Assembly: GCA_029261375.1 (NCBI GenBank)
Contig: JAJDBL010000100.1
Span: 1 to 5,692 of the forward strand
Length of the DNA: 5,692 nt
Direction: 5' to 3'
Origin: Nitrospirales bacterium
GTDB taxonomy: Bacteria > Nitrospirota > Nitrospiria > Nitrospirales > UBA2166
Shown: positions 1-3,695 of the stretch, one piece after another
How positions within the stretch are numbered: position 1 is the first letter of the stretch
Layout: every line of letters starts with the position of its first letter
Notes under the pieces: generated by a model
What the model saw: the letters and a program-made list of their open reading frames with translations, nothing else
Told to the model about the DNA's origin: nothing
The model's database searches: none
Made by a program: the position numbers and the translations under genes

Positions 1-64
1 CACGGAAGACCGCAGAGTAGAGATACGGGAGGTGCTAACAAGAACCGTCGCAAAATCAATGTCG

Positions 65-80
65 TGGCACGGGGTTTGCA
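65..80 (+). promoter_or_regulatory. Sigma-54 (RpoN) promoter upstream of the CBS-domain gene
   Basis: The sequence TGGCACGGGGTTTGCA matches the sigma-54 consensus TGGCACG-N4-TTGC(A/T) at every defined position. The -24 GG (66-67) and -12 GC (78-79) are separated by exactly 10 bases, as sigma-54 requires. The predicted transcription start is near position 91. The transcript would begin just before a strong Shine-Dalgarno sequence (95-102) and continue into the CBS gene at 187. Such promoters need an AAA+ enhancer-binding activator bound 80-150 bp upstream. That activator site would lie mostly outside the window, and none is recognisable in positions 1-64. Confidence 0.86.
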
Positions 81-106
81 ACAAACACATCTACGGAGGG
101 GGCACA

Positions 107-160
107 ATGACAGTCATGTATGGTGGGCACAGCAGAACATCGTTCGTTTTATACTCTTGA
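107..160 (+). CDS. Possible 17-residue leader peptide ORF
   Basis: An ATG at 107 opens a 17-codon frame ending in TGA at 158-160 (peptide MTVMYGGHSRTSFVLYS). It is preceded by GGAGGGGG (95-102), whose GGAGG core lies 7 nt before the ATG. This ribosome site is stronger than that of the CBS gene downstream. The frame begins about 16 nt after the predicted sigma-54 transcription start and ends 26 nt before the CBS start, so it would be the first frame translated on that mRNA. I recognise no family, and it has no obvious run of regulatory codons. It could be a leader peptide that couples or tunes translation of the CBS gene, or a chance frame beside a purine-rich stretch. Confidence 0.35.
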   Translation: MTVMYGGHSRTSFVLYS

Positions 161-186
161 TATCTCCCTAATCAGGCAGGTTTAAA

Positions 187-606
187 ATGATGCGCACACA
201 TATTCCTCCCGTCAGCACCTACATGACACCCCTTCCCATTACCATTCCTAAAAAGACATTGGTACCGCACGCCGAAAAGACGATGCACGAGCACGGTATT
301 CGACACCTTCCGGTAATGCGTCGAGATAAGATTATCGGTGTGCTTAGTCTTCGGGATATCGAAATCGTTCGCGGATTGCGCGGGGTTGATGCAGATGATT
401 TCCAACATATGACGGTCGACGAGGTCATGACCGATACACCCTATGTCGTCGACGCAGACACGCCGCTCGACGAGGTCACAAGTTTCATGGCCAGGAATCG
501 ACTTGGCTCAGCTCTCATCACGGACAAGGCTACCTTGGCGGGAATCTTCACCACTCTCGATGCCCTCTTGGCCATCCGCTCGCTACTTCATCACGAAAAC
601 CACTGA
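187..606 (+). CDS. Two-CBS-domain protein (stand-alone CBS pair)
   Basis: This 139-aa soluble protein consists almost entirely of two CBS motifs. The first spans about residues 9-63 (VSTYMT at its start, GIRHLPVM in the core, IIGVLSLRDI at the end). The second spans about residues 77-133 (VDEVMTDTPYVVD, RLGSALIT, LAGIFTTLDAL). Paired CBS motifs form a Bateman module that typically binds AMP, ATP, NAD or related ligands. No enzyme, channel or DNA-binding domain is attached, so it probably acts as a ligand-sensing partner or regulator; its target cannot be told. ATG codons at 187 and 190 are both usable. A modest ribosome site (GGCAGG, 175-180) supports either, and the first was chosen. The gene is monocistronic here, lies downstream of a consensus sigma-54 promoter, and converges with the hpf-like gene. 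Family assignment is firm; the specific function is unknown. Confidence 0.9.
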   Translation: MMRTHIPPVSTYMTPLPITIPKKTLVPHAEKTMHEHGIRHLPVMRRDKIIGVLSLRDIEIVRGLRGVDADDFQHMTVDEVMTDTPYVVDADTPLDEVTSFMARNRLGSALITDKATLAGIFTTLDALLAIRSLLHHENH

Positions 607-649
607 GCACACTCGATAGTTCGAACCACCTACCGGCCGAAGACACTTC

Positions 650-665
650 AGAACTGTGGAGTTCT
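650..665 (+). terminator. Weak hairpin after the CBS gene, possible terminator
   Basis: AGAACT-GTGG-AGTTCT is a perfect 6-bp stem with a 4-nt loop, 44 bp after the CBS stop codon. It is followed by a C-rich sequence rather than a T-run, so it is not a canonical intrinsic terminator. It could serve as a 3'-end stabiliser or be a chance repeat. Confidence 0.25.
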
Positions 666-730
666 AGCCCCTTCCCGCGTCCTGGGAGAGGCGTGATGGC
701 AGCACTAGACCCACCCGTCAGGACCCCAAC

Positions 731-806
731 CGTCATTTCGGCGAAGACCGGAATGTAGGAGTCTGTGGCGCATGGGCACTGGACTCCGGCGTTCGCCGGG
801 GTGACG
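731..806. repeat. REP-like imperfect inverted-repeat element
   Basis: The left arm (731-755) begins CGTCATTTCGGCGAAGACCG. The right arm (782-806) contains CCGGCGTTCGCCGGGGTGACG as its core. The reverse complement of the right arm matches the left arm at most positions, with the shared outer end CGTCA and the shared core CGGCGAA. The right arm is also palindromic in itself (CCGGCG-tt-CGCCGG). The arms are separated by about 26 bp that include GGCGCATGGGCACTGG. This layout resembles the dispersed GTCATTCCCGC...GCGGGAATGAC family of extragenic palindromes common in many bacterial genomes. The position between convergent genes is typical. It may also act as a bidirectional transcript-end hairpin. 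Only one copy lies in the window, so repetition in the genome is inferred. Confidence 0.6.
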
Positions 807-917
807 TGGAAAGATGGCGCAACGAAGAGATCGTCGTATGTTACGCCACATCAAACACGACACGACAACAGGCCGAATCGCGTTTAAGGCGGTGGCAGTC
901 CGCTTCTACAGCTCCTC

Positions 918-1277
918 TCACGCAACTTCTTGCGACTCCGCTGAAGACTCATGTACAGCAACGACTGTGCGTCGATGAGTTCGCTTCGAACGAAAGGTGG
1001 CAATCTCCGCATCCAAGGCCTCGAACGCTGCGCGAATTGCGTCGCACGGCTCGTTAGACGCTTTCCGGGCGACGAACGTACGACGCCGAGGTAGCCCCGC
1101 CACCACGAGCACGTCACACGCCCTCACACCATGTCTATGATGAACACTTCTGTCTAACACGACTCGAATGTGCATGAGCTTATGATGGTGATCATGAAGC
1201 CGTGTGGTTACACGCGTGAGCTCGTCTTGTACATCTGATTCCAACTCCATGTTTCGACATTCAATTTTCACATCCAT
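918..1277 (-). CDS. hpf: Ribosome hibernation promoting factor, HPF/RaiA (S30AE) family
   Basis: This 119-aa protein has the S30AE fold pattern: a beta strand at the N-terminus (MDVKIECRNMELESD), a helix (about 15-27), a strand with HIRVVLDRS (36-44), the HHRHG segment (46-50), a strand CDVLVVAG (54-61), and a C-terminal helix with DAIRAAFEALDAEIATF (79-95). Family members bind the 30S decoding region, block tRNA and mRNA entry, and promote 70S or 100S hibernation in stationary phase. It lacks the long C-terminal dimerisation domain of long HPF. The tail after residue 100 is short and polar. A GTG further upstream (1295) would add six residues, but it overlaps the Shine-Dalgarno sequence, so the ATG at 1277 is preferred. 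Eight histidines fall within residues 28-49. It follows the response regulator gene by 60 bp on the same strand and is probably co-transcribed from the sigma-54 promoter at 1884-1899. The gene symbol is by family; it could equally be called raiA-like. Confidence 0.87.
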   Translation of the reverse strand: MDVKIECRNMELESDVQDELTRVTTRLHDHHHKLMHIRVVLDRSVHHRHGVRACDVLVVAGLPRRRTFVARKASNEPCDAIRAAFEALDAEIATFRSKRTHRRTVVAVHESSAESQEVA

Positions 1278-1282
1278 TCGTT

Positions 1283-1290
1283 CCCCTCCT
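1283..1290 (-). promoter_or_regulatory. Ribosome binding site that fixes the hpf start
   Basis: Read on the minus strand, AGGAGGGG ends 5 nt before the ATG at 1277. It lies inside the six-codon extension that would follow from the GTG at 1295, which argues against that longer start. Confidence 0.8.
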
Positions 1291-1301
1291 CTCACATATC
1301 A

Positions 1302-1328
1302 CGTACACAGGCCTACACTGCGTGTACG
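1302..1328. promoter_or_regulatory. Inverted repeat between the response regulator and hpf genes
   Basis: CGTACAC (1302-1308) and GTGTACG (1322-1328) form a perfect 7-bp inverted repeat around a 13-nt loop. It sits in the 60-bp gap between the response regulator stop and the hpf start. There is no T-run after it on the minus strand, so it is a poor terminator. It may be an mRNA processing or stabilising hairpin that sets different RR and HPF levels, an operator, or chance. Confidence 0.35.
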
Positions 1329-1337
1329 CGCAAGGGC

Positions 1338-1769
1338 TCAGGCAACAGAAGCCGCTAACATCGTTCCGCGAACGACCATCGCGTTGTTGACCGTATCAAG
1401 CAGCTCTTTCGTTTCAATCGGCTTTACCAAGTACTCAAGCACCCCTTTCTTGAGCAAACTCACCGCAAGCTGCATATCGGGAAAGCCCGTGATGACGATG
1501 ATCGGAATAGAAGGAAACTGTGCTCGAAAGTACTCGATCGCTTCAACCCCATTTACCTTCGGCATCCGAATGTCACAAATGATGATGTCTATGAGCAACG
1601 CATTGTCACCGCACTGCATCGCCTGGATTCCCTGTTCACCGTCGGCTGCCTCAACCACGTCATACCCTGCCTTCTCAAGCTGATGGGCAATGATCATTCG
1701 TGAATCATGATCGTCATCAACGACCAAAATTCGACCTTTCGTGTCATGCATATGCATACCAAGCGCCAT
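1338..1769 (-). CDS. Single-domain response regulator (CheY-like receiver)
   Basis: This 143-aa protein is essentially one receiver domain (about residues 12-135). The acidic pocket is D18/D19/D20 in ILVVDDDHDSR, and the phospho-acceptor is D66 in the strand IDIIICDIRMP. The switch threonine is T94 in IIVITGF and the conserved lysine is K116 in EYLVKPIE. It would be phosphorylated by a histidine kinase or phosphotransfer protein not present in the window. With no DNA-binding or AAA+ output domain, it must work by protein contact or as a phosphate relay, and it cannot itself be the sigma-54 activator. The start at 1769 has an excellent ribosome site. It is first in a probable two-gene unit with hpf and is preceded by a sigma-54 promoter and a structured leader of about 100 nt. 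Codons 5-8 (MHMH) lie over a perfect 12-bp palindrome, ATGCATATGCAT (1746-1757). Confidence 0.94.
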   Translation of the reverse strand: MALGMHMHDTKGRILVVDDDHDSRMIIAHQLEKAGYDVVEAADGEQGIQAMQCGDNALLIDIIICDIRMPKVNGVEAIEYFRAQFPSIPIIVITGFPDMQLAVSLLKKGVLEYLVKPIETKELLDTVNNAMVVRGTMLAASVA

Positions 1770-1774
1770 CGTCG

Positions 1775-1782
1775 CCTCCTTT
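1775..1782 (-). promoter_or_regulatory. Strong ribosome binding site of the response regulator
   Basis: AAAGGAGG on the minus strand lies 5 nt before the ATG at 1769. It settles that start over the internal ATGs at codons 5 and 7. Confidence 0.85.
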
Positions 1783-1793
1783 CATGAAGTGTG

Positions 1794-1849
1794 GAGAATC
1801 GTCACCTGAGCACCCCGTAGAGTGGGGCGAAATACCCCACGGCATTCTC
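1794..1849 (-). promoter_or_regulatory. Structured 5' leader of the response regulator mRNA
   Basis: In the predicted RNA, GTGGGG (1840-1835) and CCCCAC (1827-1822) form a 6-bp GC-rich stem with the 7-nt loop TATTTCG. A second CCCC/GGGG pairing (1827-1824 with 1816-1813) would compete with it. An outer pair, GAGAAT (1849-1844) with ATTCTC (1799-1794), closes the whole segment 12 nt before the Shine-Dalgarno sequence. I recognise no known riboswitch class. It could be a translational or stability control element, or an incidental fold. Confidence 0.4.
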
Positions 1850-1883
1850 TTTGAGCTGCATTGCTAGTCATACATCTAAGCCG

Positions 1884-1899
1884 AGCAAATCTCGTGCCA
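1884..1899 (-). promoter_or_regulatory. Sigma-54 (RpoN) promoter for the response regulator-hpf unit
   Basis: On the minus strand TGGCACGAGATTTGCT matches TGGCACG-N4-TTGC(A/T) at every defined position. The -24 GG (1898-1897) and -12 GC (1886-1885) are spaced by 10 bases. The predicted start is near 1873, which gives a leader of about 104 nt before the ATG at 1769. It differs from the promoter at 65-80 at only three of sixteen bases, two of them in the N4 spacer. Confidence 0.86.
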
Positions 1900-1940
1900 T
1901 TCTTGAGCAGCAGATTCGCTAGCCAAGACAAGGTATCGAC

Positions 1941-1969
1941 GACACAACATCGAAAATCCCTGTCATGTC
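1941..1969. promoter_or_regulatory. Candidate enhancer-binding-protein site (imperfect dyad)
   Basis: GACACAACA (1941-1949) and TGTCATGTC (1961-1969) are inverted repeats matching at 7 of 9 positions, with half-site centres 20 bp apart. The centre lies about 80 bp upstream of the predicted sigma-54 start near 1873, which is within the usual range for sigma-54 activator sites. No second copy is visible near the other sigma-54 promoter, where only 64 bp of upstream sequence is available. It may be chance. Confidence 0.25.
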
Positions 1970-2033
1970 CTATAACCTCTCTTTGTTGTTGGGAAAAACA
2001 TCCGATGAAGACGAGAACGCGCCTCAGCAGACC

Positions 2034-2062
2034 TTTACAGTTCCCTTTGCAGCACTTATAGA
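2034..2062 (+). promoter_or_regulatory. Likely sigma-70-type promoter of malQ
   Basis: TTTACA (2034-2039, five of six matches to TTGACA) and TATAGA (2057-2062, four of six matches to TATAAT) are separated by the ideal 17 bp. The predicted start is near 2069, about 60 nt before the malQ ATG. It points away from the sigma-54 promoter of the response regulator. Confidence 0.5.
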
Positions 2063-2129
2063 GGAGAATAGGACTTCGAGGCACACCAATGGCTATTTGA
2101 CCTTTCGTGAGGGAAAGCAAAACAGCGCA

Positions 2130-3692
2130 ATGACGACGAAATTGCAACGACGGGCTAGCGGGGTGTTACTGCACCCAACCTCACTACCGGGAGGTCACGG
2201 CATTGGTGACTTAGGCCGAGCCTCTCACCAATTCGTCGAATTTCTTGCCGATGCCGGGCAACAGTGGTGGCAGATGCTCCCAATCGGGCCTCTCGGGTTG
2301 TTCAATTCCCCGTATGCCTCCCCATCAACGTTCGCGAGCAATCCCCTTCTGATCGACCTAGACCAATTGGTTGATCGCGGCCTCCTCACGACGCAAGACG
2401 TCTCTACTGACGATATTTTTTCAGAGACAGAGGTGAATTACGAAGCCGTCGAGCGTTTCAAGGAAGTCCGACTCCACAAGGCCTTTGAGGCCTTTAATAC
2501 GCAAAAGCACTCTGTATATTGGGATCGTTTTGAGGCCTTTTGCCAGGAGAACGACCCCTGGCTGCTCGATTATGCGCTGTACTGCACACTCAAACAGATT
2601 TACCACGGCAAAGCCTGGACAGACTGGGACGCGGCGGTTCGCGTACGAGAGCCTGATGCCCTAGGACACCTGTACGATCGAAGAAAAAAATCGGTGAGAT
2701 TCCAGCAGTTCCTTCAATTTATCTTTCATGAACAGTGGTCCCGACTCAGGAAACATTGCGAGGAGAAAGGGATCAGCTTAGTCGGCGATATCCCGATGTT
2801 TGTTGCACACGATAGCGTCGATGTATGGGCCAATCCGCAATATTTTTGGCTCGACGACAGCGGACAACCCGAATTCGTCGCAGGGGTTCCACCAGACTAC
2901 TTTAGTCACACCGGCCAGATATGGGGAAATCCTCTATATCGATGGTCAGTCCTGCGACTCAACGATTATGACTGGTGGTGCGAACGAATCCGCTCGACCA
3001 CGACACGATTTGATGTAGTACGCATGGATCACTTTATTGGATTCCATCGGTATTGGGAGATTCCCGCAGATGCCTCAACGGCCAACCTAGGACAATGGAT
3101 GGAAGGACCGGGAGATGAATTCTTTGAACGTCTCCGCGACCAGATTGGGGAAGTGGAACTCATTGCTGAGGACTTGGGTGAGGTCACTCCGGAAGTGAGA
3201 ACACTGGCGAACAAATTCGGGTTCCCAGGCATTCGTGTGCTGCAGTTCGCGTTTGGATCTGATGATCCGACCGAAGACGACCGACCGGAGAATTATCCTG
3301 AGCAGTGCGTAATCTATACCGGAACCCACGACAACGACACGACCGTGGGATGGTTTTCCAATATGAGCGATAAAGGCAGGACCACCTCCCAAGAAGAAAT
3401 GGCACACGAGCGCAACCGCGTGTTGCAGTATGTGCAGAGTGATGGCCGCGACATTCATTGGGACTTAATCCGTGTGGCGTATCAGTCTCCTTCAAATACG
3501 GCTATCATTCCCGCACAAGACCTTCTCGGACTCGGATCAGAGTCACGCATGAACGTTCCAGGAACCGCTGAAGGAAATTGGGAATGGCGATTGACTGAAG
3601 GAGCGCTTACCCCAGATATTGCTGCGCGTTTGCGGCAGTACACTGAAGAACACGGACGACTACACCAACCAAGTGCAGACAAAGTCCGATGA
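2130..3692 (+). CDS. malQ: 4-alpha-glucanotransferase (amylomaltase, GH77)
   Basis: This 520-aa protein transfers alpha-1,4-glucan segments between malto-oligosaccharides in the cytoplasm, releasing glucose and lengthening chains in glycogen and maltodextrin turnover. The N-terminus RASGVLLHPTSLPGGHGIGD (8-27) is the family hallmark. Further signatures are QMLPIGPLG (48-56), NSPYASPSTFASNP (59-72) and GDIPMFVAHDSVDVW (219-233). Expected catalytic residues are nucleophile D300 in RMDHFIGF, acid/base E347 in AEDLG, and D401 in THDND. All are present, and the length is normal for the family. An in-frame ATG at 1965 would add 55 residues with no MalQ similarity and would place the likely promoter inside the gene, so 2130 is preferred. 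GAGGGA (2109-2114) is the only nearby ribosome site, and its 15-nt spacing is long. The gene converges on glgB, with stops 3 bp apart. Confidence 0.96.
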   Translation: MTTKLQRRASGVLLHPTSLPGGHGIGDLGRASHQFVEFLADAGQQWWQMLPIGPLGLFNSPYASPSTFASNPLLIDLDQLVDRGLLTTQDVSTDDIFSETEVNYEAVERFKEVRLHKAFEAFNTQKHSVYWDRFEAFCQENDPWLLDYALYCTLKQIYHGKAWTDWDAAVRVREPDALGHLYDRRKKSVRFQQFLQFIFHEQWSRLRKHCEEKGISLVGDIPMFVAHDSVDVWANPQYFWLDDSGQPEFVAGVPPDYFSHTGQIWGNPLYRWSVLRLNDYDWWCERIRSTTTRFDVVRMDHFIGFHRYWEIPADASTANLGQWMEGPGDEFFERLRDQIGEVELIAEDLGEVTPEVRTLANKFGFPGIRVLQFAFGSDDPTEDDRPENYPEQCVIYTGTHDNDTTVGWFSNMSDKGRTTSQEEMAHERNRVLQYVQSDGRDIHWDLIRVAYQSPSNTAIIPAQDLLGLGSESRMNVPGTAEGNWEWRLTEGALTPDIAARLRQYTEEHGRLHQPSADKVR

Positions 3693-3695
3693 AGA

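Larger units (their letters stand above)
607..917. other. Non-coding interval between convergent genes
   Basis: This interval of about 310 bp separates the 3' ends of the CBS gene (+) and the hpf-like gene (-). No frame in it resembles a known protein. It contains a small hairpin (650-665) and a REP-like inverted repeat (731-806). A 20-codon frame with a fair ribosome site (GGGAGAGG 684-691, ATG 696, stop 756-758) runs into the repeat and is probably fortuitous. No classical terminator with a T-tract was seen for either gene. Confidence 0.6.

Noticed and set aside
150..155. TATACT as a sigma-70 -10 box for the CBS gene
   Set aside because: No acceptable -35 element lies 15-19 bp upstream and there is no extended -10 TG, whereas the sigma-54 site upstream is a full consensus match.
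696..758. 20-codon frame with a fair Shine-Dalgarno sequence after the CBS gene
   Set aside because: It ends inside the REP-like repeat, has no promoter of its own and has an unremarkable composition. Chance is the simplest explanation.
806..1057. 83-codon plus-strand frame from a GTG at 806
   Set aside because: It has no ribosome site, starts at the edge of the REP-like element, overlaps hpf in antisense and has no recognisable domain.
1204..1683. 159-codon plus-strand frame opposite the response regulator and the start of hpf
   Set aside because: It runs antisense to two clearly recognisable genes, has a serine/threonine-rich composition typical of a shadow frame, and shows no recognisable family.
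1965..2129. 55-codon N-terminal extension of malQ
   Set aside because: The translated extension has no amylomaltase similarity, it contains the likely -35/-10 pair, and the family's N-terminus starts naturally at the ATG at 2130.
1782..2147. 121-codon minus-strand frame across the divergent intergenic region
   Set aside because: It would overlap the malQ start and cover the sigma-54 promoter and structured leader. Its arginine- and cysteine-rich translation matches no family.
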